From Flaviaestuariibacter sp. (GTDB lineage: Bacteria; Bacteroidota; Bacteroidia; Chitinophagales; Chitinophagaceae), in assembly GCA_025963645.1 (NCBI GenBank), contig JAOQAI010000009.1, forward strand, positions 120,663-184,662: DNA of 64,000 nt, given 5' to 3'. Below, one piece after another: positions 32,827-42,602 of the stretch (its first letter is position 1; every line of letters starts with the position of its first letter). The translations under genes were made by a program, and so were the position numbers. The notes beneath the pieces were generated by a model, which was not told the DNA's origin, made no database searches, and saw nothing but the letters and a program-made list of their open reading frames with translations.

Positions 32827-34944
32827 TTACTTTGTGTTTTCCATTTGATTGATCACTCTTGTAACGTCTGCTATTTGTTTGGCAAGCTGTTGCTGGGCTC
32901 CGTTCGGACAGGTCTTTAGAATATACTCATAACATGCGCGTTGCCCATACAAAGCCATCACTTGCGCATCTCCACCACCTTTTGCCTTATTCAAATATCC
33001 CATGGATTTAGGGTCATTTTTACAATCGCATTTTGCACCAGCAGCTCCGCTTGCACCACTAGGCTGGCCAGGTGTTGCTGGATTGGTTATAGGGTTTTGC
33101 AAATTGGATGCCCCTTTTGCTGCCAGCGTATTCATCAAGGCATTCTCTTTACCATCCGTGAGAAGGTCTGTGACTAAAGCTGTACCGAGTTCTGTTACGT
33201 CCAAATCACTCATCCCAAGGTCTGAAGCCTGCTTCAACGCATAAGCACCGCCTGCAAGGGCCAAGGTTTTGCCAATAAATTTGCCTGTCTTTTTCCGTTT
33301 TTCAGCTTTTGCTAATTCCTCTTGCTTAATGCGTTGCATTGCCAGAGACTGCTGCTCTCTTTTGTTTTCTTCCGCTTTTTGCTGTGCTTCCTTTTGACGT
33401 GCCAGAAAAACAGCATCTGTACGAGCGCCTTCTGTAAATTCTGCCATTTCACGGTTTCCGTTTACAGTGAGGTATCCCCGGCCATGTGGTTTTCCCTTTT
33501 TGAATTGCCCTTCATAAGCCGTTCCATCTTCGCCTAAGAATTTGCCATTCCCTTCAGGTACATTGTTTACCACGTCTCCTTCATATGTACTACCATTCGA
33601 GTAGGTCCATTTACCTTTTCCATTAGGCAAGTTATTCAAAAACTTACCGGTGTACTTTTCTCCATCCGGATACGTTATCGTTCCGTTTCCCGCTATCGTT
33701 TCCCCCTTGAATGTGCCATTGTAAACCCATCCTTCAGAAACGTTGGTCAACGTTCCTGCTACCAGCTCTCCTTTTACAAATTGCCCATTATTCAACTCAT
33801 ACAAAAAATTCTTACTGATTGCTTTGCCTCTTCCTTCGGCAAGACCTGCTTTTGAACTGCCCCAATAATACCAACTGCTATTGCCATAAGCCTTTACTTT
33901 AATATTCTGTTTAGCAGATTTTACGAGATCATCGAGCCAGGTGCCTAAGCTGTCTTTCGATAACCGAAGCAAAGGGTTTTGGCAAGTTGGAGTTGCCTCT
34001 ATCACTTCTTTAGCTTGTGTAAGGTCATTATTAAGCGCCAGCATGTACGCGAACGTGATACTATTGCTGCACTCTTCTGAAAGTATCGCGGCACGATTCG
34101 ACCATAGCTTAGCCTGTGACAGCATTGACGGATCATATAAATGGTGTAGGATGACGAGGTTGGCATGCTGCTGGTAGATCTTCCATTTCGTGGATTCCGG
34201 TGCTGTTTCAACCGCCTCTTTAAATATTTTTAATGCCTCTTCCTTTTTCCCCAACCTGTATTTGCATAAAGCTAATAATGACTGGTAACGGGCCTTTTCA
34301 AACACATCCGTTTCCAGTTGAATCGCTCTTTCTATAGGGTTAACCGCTTCTTCATAACCCCTTTCATTCATGGCTAATTCTGCCTGGTAACAAAGAGCTG
34401 ATGCATTTTTAGGATCTACTTCTATTGCTTTTGCAATGATAAGTTCAGCACGGTCCTGGTTTGCGATGCGATCCATCTCATAAAAGTTACGCGACCATTT
34501 TTCGTATGCTTCGCTACGCAGTTCCGGTTTGGTTTTTCCGGTAGTAAGAAGCTGCAGGTCTTTTATTGCGGATGTATAATCACCCAACGCCTCATAGGTT
34601 CTGGCACGATACAATAACCCATTTAATACAAACTCATCGGGTTTAGAGGGCAATACTTGTTTGCTATTAACCTTGGCCAAGGTAAAGTTGAATTGCTCTA
34701 ATGCCTGGTCATACTTTTTTAGTTGATACTGGCAAAATCCTTTTAAGTAATAAACTTCGTAATCGTCTTTACCCTTGCTGTTATCTAGAGCCGCCTCGAG
34801 GCTTTTAATAGCATCTTCATACTGCTTTTTTGAAATAAAATCTTCCGCCTTTTTTATGTCTTTAGCTGCTTTATTAAATAATTGAGCGTTTACGGGGCTA
34901 TAAAAGCAGAAGAAGGCTGATAAGAACAGCAGAACAGTTTTCAT
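32827..34944 (-). CDS. Secreted TPR and MORN-repeat protein
   Basis: 705 residues. After a signal peptide ending VNAQ (residue 20) come tetratricopeptide-like helical hairpins to about residue 310 (EDAIKSLEAALDNSKG, YDQALEQFNF, KEEALKIFKEAVETAP). A block of MORN repeats spans about 385-505 (GNGTITYPDGEKYTGKF, GKGKWTYSNGSTYEGD, GRGYLTVNGN). A Lys/Glu-rich coiled segment (about 515-560) and a Cys-bearing C-terminus (KCDCKND, RACYEYILKTC) follow. Such combinations suggest a scaffold, with no enzymatic motif. It is a single leftward gene just upstream of lysC. Confidence 0.8.
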   Translation of the reverse strand: MKTVLLFLSAFFCFYSPVNAQLFNKAAKDIKKAEDFISKKQYEDAIKSLEAALDNSKGKDDYEVYYLKGFCQYQLKKYDQALEQFNFTLAKVNSKQVLPSKPDEFVLNGLLYRARTYEALGDYTSAIKDLQLLTTGKTKPELRSEAYEKWSRNFYEMDRIANQDRAELIIAKAIEVDPKNASALCYQAELAMNERGYEEAVNPIERAIQLETDVFEKARYQSLLALCKYRLGKKEEALKIFKEAVETAPESTKWKIYQQHANLVILHHLYDPSMLSQAKLWSNRAAILSEECSNSITFAYMLALNNDLTQAKEVIEATPTCQNPLLRLSKDSLGTWLDDLVKSAKQNIKVKAYGNSSWYYWGSSKAGLAEGRGKAISKNFLYELNNGQFVKGELVAGTLTNVSEGWVYNGTFKGETIAGNGTITYPDGEKYTGKFLNNLPNGKGKWTYSNGSTYEGDVVNNVPEGNGKFLGEDGTAYEGQFKKGKPHGRGYLTVNGNREMAEFTEGARTDAVFLARQKEAQQKAEENKREQQSLAMQRIKQEELAKAEKRKKTGKFIGKTLALAGGAYALKQASDLGMSDLDVTELGTALVTDLLTDGKENALMNTLAAKGASNLQNPITNPATPGQPSGASGAAGAKCDCKNDPKSMGYLNKAKGGGDAQVMALYGQRACYEYILKTCPNGAQQQLAKQIADVTRVINQMENTK

Positions 34945-35026
34945 GTGCAGAAGTTTAGATATTACAAATATATCCTATTTCCTCTACCAGAGACCATTTA
35001 CAAGTAAGAGTTATAAAAACCTGTAC

Positions 35027-36109
35027 TTACAGTGATGGTAAGTTGAATTTTTGAGCCAAGGTCTTAATATCGTCTAAAACAGCATTATTTAATGGAATTC
35101 CATCTTTACGCCTTTTAATTTCCGTTTCCCGCTCGGGGTCGCCAGGGATCAACACTCTATCAAATCCCTCAATAGTTTTCGCATTTCTAAATCGCTCTAT
35201 CCATTGATCCATATGCAGCTTGAACTCAGCGGCTGGACGAAACGCATCAATACGCATAGCTCCAAAAAAATGTCCGATGCCCTTACCCGGCATGCCTGTA
35301 GGCATCGGCACATAAGCCGGAAACGGCGGCACCCAGGGTCCATAATTGGCTCCGCTTAATATTGCCGAAAAGATGTCTACCACTGATCCCAATGCGTATC
35401 CTTTATGGCTACCATGCTCTTTATCTCCGCCCAGTGGTAACAAAGCCCCACCACTTTTTAATTCATGCGGATCGGTAGAAGATTCTCCCTCTCTATTTTG
35501 AATCCAACCTGATGGAGCCTGCTCATTTTTTCGTTGCAAGATTTCCAATTTACCATTAGCAGCAGTGGTGGTGGCCATGTCGGCTACAAAAGGCGGCTGT
35601 TTTCCAGCCGGAATGGCCACACAAATAGGATTGGTTCCCAGCAAGCGCTCTACCGAAAAAGTGGGCGCCACCAACGGACTTGCATTGGTCATGCAAATAC
35701 CGATCATTTCTTCTTCCAGGGCCATCATAGCGTGGTAACCGGCAATGCCAAAATGGTTGCTGTTTTGTACGCTCACCCAACCCGTGCCCACTTGCTTCGC
35801 TTTGTCTATAGCCATTTGCATGGCTTTTGGTGCCACAACAAGCCCCAAGCCACTATCTCCGTCAACCGTAGCGGTAGAAGGCGTTTGATGTAGGATTTTA
35901 AGTTGTGGAGTAGCATTCACCCTTTTGGCTTCCCATAATCTTACATAGCCACCAAGGCGAGCAATGCCGTGGGAATCTATGCCCCGCAAATCTGCTGATA
36001 ACAACACATTGGTTGCCTGTTGCGCATCCTGTTGTGAGCAACCAATTCTTGAAAAAACGGCTTTTGAAAATTGAACCAACCGGTCATAAGAAAATACAGC
36101 ATCACTCAT
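35027..36109 (-). CDS. Malate/L-lactate dehydrogenase family (Ldh-2) oxidoreductase
   Basis: 360-residue NAD(P)-dependent oxidoreductase of the family of YlbC/AllD, YiaK and ComC, structurally distinct from classical LDH. Landmarks are DLRGIDSHGIARLGGY near 41-56, VQNSNHFGIAGYHAM near 113-127 with the catalytic His, MTNASPLVAPTFSVERLLGTNP near 138-159 and DKEHGSHKGYALGSVVDIFS near 224-243. The substrate among 2-hydroxyacids cannot be told from sequence. A TATCTTCG box ends 5 bases before the ATG. No pathway genes adjoin. Confidence 0.88.
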   Translation of the reverse strand: MSDAVFSYDRLVQFSKAVFSRIGCSQQDAQQATNVLLSADLRGIDSHGIARLGGYVRLWEAKRVNATPQLKILHQTPSTATVDGDSGLGLVVAPKAMQMAIDKAKQVGTGWVSVQNSNHFGIAGYHAMMALEEEMIGICMTNASPLVAPTFSVERLLGTNPICVAIPAGKQPPFVADMATTTAANGKLEILQRKNEQAPSGWIQNREGESSTDPHELKSGGALLPLGGDKEHGSHKGYALGSVVDIFSAILSGANYGPWVPPFPAYVPMPTGMPGKGIGHFFGAMRIDAFRPAAEFKLHMDQWIERFRNAKTIEGFDRVLIPGDPERETEIKRRKDGIPLNNAVLDDIKTLAQKFNLPSL

Positions 36110-36114
36110 GCCAG

Positions 36115-36122
36115 CGAAGATA
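36115..36122 (-). promoter_or_regulatory. -7 promoter box abutting the Ldh-2 start
   Basis: TATCTTCG on the minus strand, 5 bases before the ATG; one mismatch to TAnnTTTG. Confidence 0.45.
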
Positions 36123-36177
36123 GATGGACTAACGCGATTACCGAATGAAGACTATTATACCTGGGTCGTGTAAGGCC

Positions 36178-36208
36178 AAAAAAATGCCTCCCGAAGGAAG
36201 CATTTTTT
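36178..36208 (-). terminator. Intrinsic terminator of ssb
   Basis: On the minus strand AAAAATGC-TTCC, tetraloop region TTCG, then GGAGGCATTTTTTT, a hairpin with one mismatch and a T-run. The A-run on the other side makes it potentially bidirectional. Confidence 0.75.
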
Positions 36209-36226
36209 CTATTTCTTACAATCTGC

Positions 36227-36658
36227 TTAGAATGGAAGATCATCCGACATATCATCTATCGTAGCTGCCGCAGGCGATTCCTGACGTTGTTGTGGCATCG
36301 AAGCATTGTTGTTATCCCCATAGCTGCCACCGCCGCCTTCGCCCTTGCGACCCAGCAGCTGCACTTCACGCACCCGCATAGAAAGGGAAGCGCCTGCCGT
36401 GCCGTCAGCACGGGTAAAACTTCTTACTTCCGGAGTGCCTTCCGTGAATACCTGTGTGCCTTTTGTAAGATAAGGCGCTACGGCTGTTCGGTCGGTCCAA
36501 TAAGCGCAATCAACCCAGGTTGTTTTCTCCTGGCTGTTGCCTTGACTGTCTTTGTACTTTTCGGTATGTGCCACTGTAAAGTTGATCACATTTTTACCGT
36601 TGACTGTGTTTACTGTGCAATCTTTTCCAAGATTACCAATTACTTGCATTTTAATCAT
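36227..36658 (-). CDS. ssb: Single-stranded DNA-binding protein
   Basis: 143 residues: an N-terminal OB fold (MIKMQVIGNLGKDC, INFTVAHTEKY, TTWVDCAYW, GTQVFTEGTPEVRSFTRADG), a Gly/Asn/Gln-rich linker, and the acidic tip DDMSDDLPF that recruits partner proteins. I chose ATG 36658; the longer frame begins with TTG three codons upstream and is less likely. It is shorter than the SSB proteins of about 170 residues often found as the main replicative copy, so it may be a second SSB. Confidence 0.93.
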   Translation of the reverse strand: MIKMQVIGNLGKDCTVNTVNGKNVINFTVAHTEKYKDSQGNSQEKTTWVDCAYWTDRTAVAPYLTKGTQVFTEGTPEVRSFTRADGTAGASLSMRVREVQLLGRKGEGGGGSYGDNNNASMPQQRQESPAAATIDDMSDDLPF

Positions 36659-36805
36659 AGTGCTCAATTATTAGGACGACAAGATACAAAATCTGTTCTT
36701 TTTAAGCAAGATTTTTATACACATTTTTGTTAGGATTATAAAGAATTTGAATAAACATTTTTAAAAAAAGGATCTATTTGAAAGCGGTGATTCCTTATAA
36801 AGAAC

Positions 36806-36833
36806 AAAGCCATTAGGAAGTTCTAATGGCTTT
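36806..36833. terminator. Inverted repeat, likely terminator of the small Gln/Asn-rich gene
   Basis: Perfect 11-bp stem AAAGCCATTAG/CTAATGGCTTT with a 6-base loop. The following T-run is interrupted on both strands, so efficiency is uncertain. Confidence 0.6.
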
Positions 36834-36853
36834 GAAAAAGTAATAAGAAAAGA

Positions 36854-37078
36854 TCAAATACTGCTGTTACCACCACGGATGTCCGCATCCTCGTTTTGGT
36901 TGGCGCGATCGCTTTCGGTCTCCACCTGGTTGTTTCGACCTTCGCGTCCGCCATTCATATCTGCCTGGCTGCGGGAGTTGTTTTTTCCAATATTTTGCTG
37001 TGCGATATTATTCTGCTGTCCTTCCTGGTGACTGTGCGTTTGCTGATCTTGTGAAGTTTGTGGATTGTTTTGTGCCAT
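36854..37078 (-). CDS. Small disordered Gln/Asn-rich protein of unknown function
   Basis: 74 residues starting MAQNNPQTSQDQQTHSHQ and ending RGGNSSI. Gln, Asn, Glu, Asp, Arg and Gly make up most of the chain; hydrophobic residues are nearly absent, so it should be disordered. The character resembles the 69-residue product at 4627-4836, though the sequences are not clearly alignable. No family is recognised. The start is taken at MAQNN; nine more in-frame residues upstream are possible. A hairpin at 36806-36833 follows. Confidence 0.55.
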   Translation of the reverse strand: MAQNNPQTSQDQQTHSHQEGQQNNIAQQNIGKNNSRSQADMNGGREGRNNQVETESDRANQNEDADIRGGNSSI

Positions 37079-37117
37079 AATATGATTTTCTACAAAAGGG
37101 TACAAACATTACACCAT

Positions 37118-39700
37118 TTATTCTTCAGCACCACCAGAACCTGTATCAATGATCCTACCAAAGAAGATAGCGTTCATCATCAACTTGGTGCCGCCCAACC
37201 AGAAGGCGCGGAAGTTTGGATTATCAGCTATGGAAATAACTCTTCCCGAGCCTAAACCATTTACAACCACCGCGGCAGAGTTGCGTACAGCGTCTGCATT
37301 CTGACGGCTCACCCACCCGCTTTGCAAGGGGTTGCCCCTATAAACAAACGGCGTTTGAAAAGCATTTTTGCTGCGTTCCATAAATACTTTATTCGCCTTG
37401 AACAAGCTGACATAGGGTTGCGTATAACCATAAGCCAATGGATGCGTGAGATCCGCTTCTGCCCGGAAGATAGCGCCACGCACCTGTTGTGAACCTTCTA
37501 ATTGCTCTTTATCTACATAAGGTAAAGTAGCATTCCCGGTGCTATCTAAGTAGGGCTTAGCCCGTTTGAAGGTTACGGTGCTCAGACCGGATTGAACAGC
37601 CCAATTGATAGCTTCTTCCATTACAATGAGATTGCCACCGCCCTGCACCCAGGTCTTTAGTTTATCCTTATTCAATTCATTATAACTGCCACCAACCAGG
37701 ATGATTGTATTGTATTTGCCTATATCTATCCGGTTGAACATGGATGGTTCCAAATGTGACATCGGAATATTAAACCGCTGGTCAAGCAAATGCCATAACT
37801 CTCCGGCATCCGTAGCGGTAACACCTTGTCCAGCTATGGTTGCAATAGAAGGTTTGGTAACGGCAACAAAGCGGCTGCTTCCCAGGTCGCTCCCGGCGCT
37901 CACATTGCCAGATACTATGGAATGGAAAAGCAATCCATACTTTTCTGAAATGCCTTTAATTATTTCAAAGACCTTATCGCTTGCCATGGTTTGAATGCCA
38001 ACAGGAACCAATAAGGTGCCATAACGAAATGACTTATTAGCCCCATTTATATTCATTTGGAATGGATTGGTTGCTACCCGTGTATTGACGCCTGCGTTCT
38101 GTAATTCGTATAAGGCTGCCGGTGCATTGAACTCGCTCCACTCTAACAAATAAGCGTATGCACTTCGGGTAAGATTAGCACTCGTATTTTTTGGTGTTTC
38201 TGTAAGCTTGCTTCCTAACAGGTCCGTATTGAATTGAGCAGCCCCTAATTCTGCATAAGGCAAACCAAACGCAAGCGGCATAGTCCACGCGGTGATGTCG
38301 TAGAAAAGACTATCCGTATACGTCAGGGTTTTGTCAAAAATGGCACGGATGACACGGTGTTGCGACTGATTAGAAGGCACTATGTAAGCACTACCTTTCT
38401 CGAAATTTACACCATCTGCTTTCAGGTTGTTTGCCATTTGGTAGATGTCTATTCCATGACGGCGAAGCATGGTAATGAAAGTGGCGGTTTTGGTTTTATC
38501 GGCGGCATCTCCAAACACATACGCTTTTGTAGTTGCTGCCGTGGCTTCACCAGCAGCGGACTTATAAAAATCGCGTTGGAACGAAAGAAAATCTTTCCGC
38601 AAATTTCGGGCGGCTTCCAATGTAGATAAAGTGGTTACAAATTGGTTGCGGATGGTAAAGGGAAAACGCAGGATGCCATTGCTGGTTTGCTGTGCATGGC
38701 CGCGACTGGAAGCCTGCTCAAACAGGATACCTATACCGCCGTTGATGTCGGGATATGTAGAGCCTTTGCCGTAATAAAAATCATCATAGTTTTCTTTGGT
38801 AAAATACAGCGAGCCGATGCGGTCTAAATAAGCCGCATGAAACTTACCCATTTTATCCGTCAACTCCTGGTTGCGGGCCGGTGTTAATGGATTCACACGT
38901 GATGGCACGCCGGGCTGAAAGAAGAAGGTCGCATTGCTACCCTGCTCATGATGATCGGTTAACACATTCGGCTTCCAGTCATGAAACCATTTCAAACGAT
39001 TCTGACTTTCCACATGCACTGCAGGCAACCAGTCGCGGTTCAGGTCAAACCAATAATGGTTGAAACGTCCGCCCGGCCACACTTCGTTGAACTCCCTGGA
39101 AGAAACATCTGTTACCAGGTTCTTGCTTTTATGCTGGTTCGCCCATGTAGAGAATCGTTGCAAGCCGTCCGGGTTAAAAGAAGGATCGAATAAGATAACC
39201 GTATTATCCAACAACGCATCTATTTGTACACCTTGAGCTGCCGCTAAATAATAAGCGCTTACTAGCGAGGCATTGGAACCGCTCGGCTCATTGCCATGAA
39301 TGGAATGGCCGATATACACGACAATAGGCATATTGTCTATATTAACCGAAGCTGACCTGGAGGGATCGGAAAGCTGTAGGTGCTGCTGCCGGATGGCTTC
39401 CAGGTTCTGGTGATTTTTTGGTGAAGTGATGATCAGCAACACCTGCGGACGACCTTCGTAGGTAAGTCCCATATTCTCCAATTTAATACGCTCAGGAGCA
39501 GCTTTAGCCACCGCTTGCATATAATTCACCAGGCGGTCATGCGTCACATGCCACTCTCCCACTTCATGATAGATAATGTCCTTAGGCTTTGGTATCGCCG
39601 GGTTGTATTGAACGCTATCCGGCAAGTAATAGTTCAGTCCTTGGGCAAGCAAAACAGAACTGGATAAAGCGAAAAAGGAAATGAGCAAAAGCTTTCTCAT
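37118..39700 (-). CDS. Secreted M14-family zinc carboxypeptidase
   Basis: 860 residues: signal peptide to about residue 19, then an M14 catalytic domain. The zinc motif HSIHGNEPSG near 133-142 supplies HxxE, NRDW and DHHEQGSN supply further conserved residues, and FEQASSRGH near 330-338 supplies the catalytic Glu. The large C-terminal region (about 400-860) ends with a glutamine-amidotransferase-like fold, with VGGSYNELNKDKLKTWVQGGG near 670-690. Periplasmic peptide trimming is inferred. A second M14 enzyme of different layout lies at 60793. Confidence 0.88.
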   Translation of the reverse strand: MRKLLLISFFALSSSVLLAQGLNYYLPDSVQYNPAIPKPKDIIYHEVGEWHVTHDRLVNYMQAVAKAAPERIKLENMGLTYEGRPQVLLIITSPKNHQNLEAIRQQHLQLSDPSRSASVNIDNMPIVVYIGHSIHGNEPSGSNASLVSAYYLAAAQGVQIDALLDNTVILFDPSFNPDGLQRFSTWANQHKSKNLVTDVSSREFNEVWPGGRFNHYWFDLNRDWLPAVHVESQNRLKWFHDWKPNVLTDHHEQGSNATFFFQPGVPSRVNPLTPARNQELTDKMGKFHAAYLDRIGSLYFTKENYDDFYYGKGSTYPDINGGIGILFEQASSRGHAQQTSNGILRFPFTIRNQFVTTLSTLEAARNLRKDFLSFQRDFYKSAAGEATAATTKAYVFGDAADKTKTATFITMLRRHGIDIYQMANNLKADGVNFEKGSAYIVPSNQSQHRVIRAIFDKTLTYTDSLFYDITAWTMPLAFGLPYAELGAAQFNTDLLGSKLTETPKNTSANLTRSAYAYLLEWSEFNAPAALYELQNAGVNTRVATNPFQMNINGANKSFRYGTLLVPVGIQTMASDKVFEIIKGISEKYGLLFHSIVSGNVSAGSDLGSSRFVAVTKPSIATIAGQGVTATDAGELWHLLDQRFNIPMSHLEPSMFNRIDIGKYNTIILVGGSYNELNKDKLKTWVQGGGNLIVMEEAINWAVQSGLSTVTFKRAKPYLDSTGNATLPYVDKEQLEGSQQVRGAIFRAEADLTHPLAYGYTQPYVSLFKANKVFMERSKNAFQTPFVYRGNPLQSGWVSRQNADAVRNSAAVVVNGLGSGRVISIADNPNFRAFWLGGTKLMMNAIFFGRIIDTGSGGAEE

Positions 39701-40014
39701 AAATACATATTGTTGTGTGAAAATAGAAGATGCTATAAAACGGCTAACGGTTAGTTATAAACAATCACCCGAAAGATATTCACGAAGTGGGCAATTATGG
39801 AGATTTGGTTGGGGAACTCTCTTCAATTCAGCGAAAAAATCACTTTATTTATAATCACAAAATAGTAACGGTTTTGAAAATTACGGCACAGTTTTTTAAT
39901 TAACATTATGTGTACAAGTACCTGCATTTCCTTAACAAAGGTTGTTATAACTTGTAGCATAGAAACCTTTGAATGATCCCGGCGAGCCGGATTAAAAATT
40001 AAACGTTTATCGAA
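39701..40014. other. Divergent intergenic region M14 peptidase / phoH
   Basis: 314 bases with no gene that I can support. It contains an 8-bp inverted repeat CAAAGGTT/AACCTTTG (39936-39943 with 39964-39971) and a short hairpin CCGGCGAGCCGG (39979-39990) in what would be the phoH leader. No strong TAnnTTTG box is seen on either strand. Confidence 0.4.
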
Positions 40015-41046
40015 TTGAGAGACACAATCATCAACCTGGAAACCGTTAACCCTATTGAGTTTTTTGGAGTGAACAACGGTAAGTTAGACATCTTAAAAAA
40101 GAAATTCCCCCTGTTGAAAATTCTCTCCAGAGGCACGCAGATAAAATTGAGCGGAGCCCCGGAGCAGGTGGATGGCGCAAAGGAAAAGATCGAATTGCTG
40201 GTGCAGTACCTTGAAAGAAATGGTCACATGAGCGATAACTATTTTGAACAGATCCTGGGCGGGGACGATGCCGAAACAGTTGACAATTTTGTCGAACGGA
40301 ATCCGAATGAAGTATTGGTTTTCGGACCAAACGGAAAGACCGTTCGTGCCCGCACAGCCAACCAAAAGCTTTTGGTTTCCTCTGCCGAAAAAAATGACAT
40401 TGTCTTCGCCATTGGGCCTGCCGGTACAGGTAAAACCTATACGGCAGTGGCTATGGCAGTAAGGGCTTTAAAGAACAAACAAGCGAAGAAGATCATTCTT
40501 ACCCGTCCTGCAGTAGAAGCCGGCGAAAGCTTAGGTTTTTTACCCGGAGATTTGAAAGAGAAGATTGATCCGTACCTGCGTCCGTTATACGATGCGCTGG
40601 ACGATATGATCCCGGCGGACAAGTTGGGCTACTATATGAGCACCCGCACCATTGAAATTGCGCCATTGGCGTATATGCGTGGTCGTACGTTAGATAACTG
40701 CTTTATCATTTTGGATGAAGCGCAGAACGCGACGGACCTGCAAATAAAAATGTTCCTGACACGTATCGGTGCCAATGCAAAGGCTATTATTACGGGTGAC
40801 CTGACACAAGTGGATCTGCCACGCAATCAACGCAGCGGTCTGGCAAAAGCAAGCAAAATCCTTCGGGGTATTGACGGCATCGGACATATAGAGTTGGACG
40901 AGGAAGATGTAGTACGTCACCGCCTCGTTAAAGCCATCATCAAAGCTTACAACAAAGAAGGCGAAGCGGAGATGAAGCAGGAAGAAGCCGAACAAGCAGA
41001 GCGTAAGCAACGCGGCTATTATGACAGAGAGCGCCGCAGGGATTAA
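40015..41046 (+). CDS. PhoH-family ATPase
   Basis: 343 residues of the PhoH/PhoL family: an N-terminal KH-like region (about 1-70), then a RecA-type ATPase with GPAGTGKT at 134-141, [19 protein letters not shown] near 157-175, [10 protein letters not shown] near 226-235 and [11 protein letters not shown] near 259-269. Members have RNA-related roles (phosphate-starvation or ribosome-associated); the precise role here is unknown. The start must be TTG at 40015 (an in-frame TAA lies 15 bases upstream and the next Met is residue 72). The charged C-terminal tail ([20 protein letters not shown]) is disordered. Confidence 0.93.
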   Translation: MRDTIINLETVNPIEFFGVNNGKLDILKKKFPLLKILSRGTQIKLSGAPEQVDGAKEKIELLVQYLERNGHMSDNYFEQILGGDDAETVDNFVERNPNEVLVFGPNGKTVRARTANQKLLVSSAEKNDIVFAIGPAGTGKTYTAVAMAVRALKNKQAKKIILTRPAVEAGESLGFLPGDLKEKIDPYLRPLYDALDDMIPADKLGYYMSTRTIEIAPLAYMRGRTLDNCFIILDEAQNATDLQIKMFLTRIGANAKAIITGDLTQVDLPRNQRSGLAKASKILRGIDGIGHIELDEEDVVRHRLVKAIIKAYNKEGEAEMKQEEAEQAERKQRGYYDRERRRD

Positions 41047-41166
41047 TAAAAATAGCTAACAATAATTTAAGGTGAAGTCGCAAGGCTTCACCTTTTTGTT
41101 TGGTAAATATGCAGTCCCCAAATTCATCCGACAAGTTTGTTACGGCAGTTGCTTTACTTTGCAGCA

Positions 41167-41580
41167 ATGAAAAGCAAACTAGCCTTGATCGTTTTAGCCG
41201 TGCTCTTTTTAGGTGCCTGCACTAACGACGAAAAAGTAGTAACCACATCGGAGAGCGAAGTAGATGCTGCCCGCAACTTTATACGGGCATCATTGGATAA
41301 TAATTTTGATGAGGCCAAAAATTATATCCTAATCGATTCTACTAACACCGAATACTTAGAAGCCGCCCAGCGCAACAGGGCGCATCTCTCAAAAGAAGAT
41401 AATCTCAAATACCGCGAAGCGTCCATACAAATCTATGATACCAAAAAGGTAGCGGATTCGGCCAGCATTGTTATTTACTCGAATTCCTACAAGAATCAAA
41501 AAGATTCGCTTAAAGTGGTACGAAGCAATGGGCAGTGGCTGATTGATTTTAAGTATTCGTTTCCCGGAGGCATCCGATAA
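41167..41580 (+). CDS. Small lipoprotein, DUF4878/NTF2-like
   Basis: 137 residues with a lipoprotein signal ending LFLGAC. The mature part, DAARNFIRASLDNNFDEAKNY through VVRSNGQWLIDFKYSF, has the length and pattern of NTF2/SnoaL-like DUF4878 proteins (helix, then beta sheet ending in a Trp-Leu-Ile/Val-Asp strand). Function is unknown. The ATG at 41167 begins the signal peptide and follows a TTACTTTG box by 5 bases; a longer in-frame start is unlikely. ppa follows 51 bases later with its own promoter box. Confidence 0.78.
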   Translation: MKSKLALIVLAVLFLGACTNDEKVVTTSESEVDAARNFIRASLDNNFDEAKNYILIDSTNTEYLEAAQRNRAHLSKEDNLKYREASIQIYDTKKVADSASIVIYSNSYKNQKDSLKVVRSNGQWLIDFKYSFPGGIR

Positions 41581-41601
41581 GGTTGCCGTTAAATTAGTAG
41601 C

Positions 41602-41609
41602 TACTTTTG
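41602..41609 (+). promoter_or_regulatory. -7 promoter box for ppa
   Basis: TACTTTTG followed by CGGGC, a perfect TAnnTTTG match, 22 bases before the ppa ATG. Confidence 0.55.
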
Positions 41610-41631
41610 CGGGCTACAAACTCTTAACTGA

Positions 41632-42177
41632 ATGAAAACGATCAATGTTTTACATCCCTGGCATGGCGCTTCTTATGGCGATGCCGCTCCGCAAATCGTA
41701 AATGCTTTAATTGAAATACCGCAAGGCTCCCGCACCAAATATGAAATTGATAAAGAGACTGGTTTGCTGAAACTGGATCGTGTTATCTACTCTTCTTTTC
41801 ACTACCCGGTGAATTATGGCTTCATTCCACAAACATTAGGACACGATGGCGACCCATTGGATATTTTAGTTCTCTGCTCTCAATCCATTCAATCGCTATG
41901 CCTGGTGGAAGCAACCATCATCGGTAATATGCAAATGGTGGATAGTGGTGAAAAGGATGATAAGATCATTGCAGTGGCGACCCACGATCCTTCTGTCAAT
42001 CACATGCGTGACATTGATGAACTGCCAAAGCATTTCTTTAATGAGCTGAAGAATTATTTCGAGCAATACAAAGTGCTGGAGAATAAAGAGGTTTACATCG
42101 AAGATTTTGAGAACCGCGAAGCTGCGTATGGGATAGTGAACGAGGCAATTGCATTTTATAGAGAAAAGTTCGCGTAA
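41632..42177 (+). CDS. ppa: Inorganic pyrophosphatase (family I)
   Basis: Hydrolyses pyrophosphate and so drives biosynthetic reactions; soluble and Mg-dependent. The 181 residues include ALIEIPQGSRTKYEIDKETG near 26-45, SSFHYPVNYGFIPQT near 54-68, the signature HDGDPLDILV near 71-80 and EKDDKIIAV near 107-115 with the remaining acidic ligands. The half-size TSUP gene follows 26 bases later on the same strand. Confidence 0.96.
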   Translation: MKTINVLHPWHGASYGDAAPQIVNALIEIPQGSRTKYEIDKETGLLKLDRVIYSSFHYPVNYGFIPQTLGHDGDPLDILVLCSQSIQSLCLVEATIIGNMQMVDSGEKDDKIIAVATHDPSVNHMRDIDELPKHFFNELKNYFEQYKVLENKEVYIEDFENREAAYGIVNEAIAFYREKFA

Positions 42178-42203
42178 CAGTGATCCCTAACAAACCGCAT
42201 ACT

Positions 42204-42602
42204 ATGACCATGCAATTATTGCTTATCCTTTTTGTGATCGGGCTAATGGCAGGCACCCTAAGTGGCTTAATAGGCATTGGTGGCGGCATCGTTGTAGTGC
42301 CCGCATTGGTTTATTTTCTTAGCTTCTCGCAGCACCAGGCGCAGGGCACTTCGCTGGGCTTGCTGCTGCTGCCGGTTGGCATTTTAGCCGTGCTCAACTA
42401 TTATCAAAAAGGGCACGTAGATGTGAAAGTGGTGGGCATTATGGCGGTTGGTTTTCTGCTCGGTGGCTTTTTCGGGAGCAAACTATCACTGGCCATTTCC
42501 CAGGAAGCATTAAAGAAAATATTCGCTGTAATTCTTTTTTATACCGCCTTTAAAATGTTGGGATGGGATGCGGCTTTCGTAAAATGGATGAGGAGCTTTT
42601 AG
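42204..42602 (+). CDS. Half-length TauE/SafE (TSUP) membrane protein
   Basis: 132 residues with four predicted transmembrane helices and one copy of the TSUP repeat: GTLSGLIGIGGGIVVVPALV near 17-36, QGTSLGLLLLPVGILAV near 47-63 and GGFFGSKLSLAI near 88-99. Full TSUP proteins have two such repeats in about 250 residues, so this one presumably works as a dimer. TSUP members export sulfonates, sulfite or related anions; the substrate is unknown. ATG 42204 is chosen over an in-frame GTG at 42180. The stop overlaps the convergent NlpC/P60 gene by 4 bases. Confidence 0.82.
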   Translation: MTMQLLLILFVIGLMAGTLSGLIGIGGGIVVVPALVYFLSFSQHQAQGTSLGLLLLPVGILAVLNYYQKGHVDVKVVGIMAVGFLLGGFFGSKLSLAISQEALKKIFAVILFYTAFKMLGWDAAFVKWMRSF

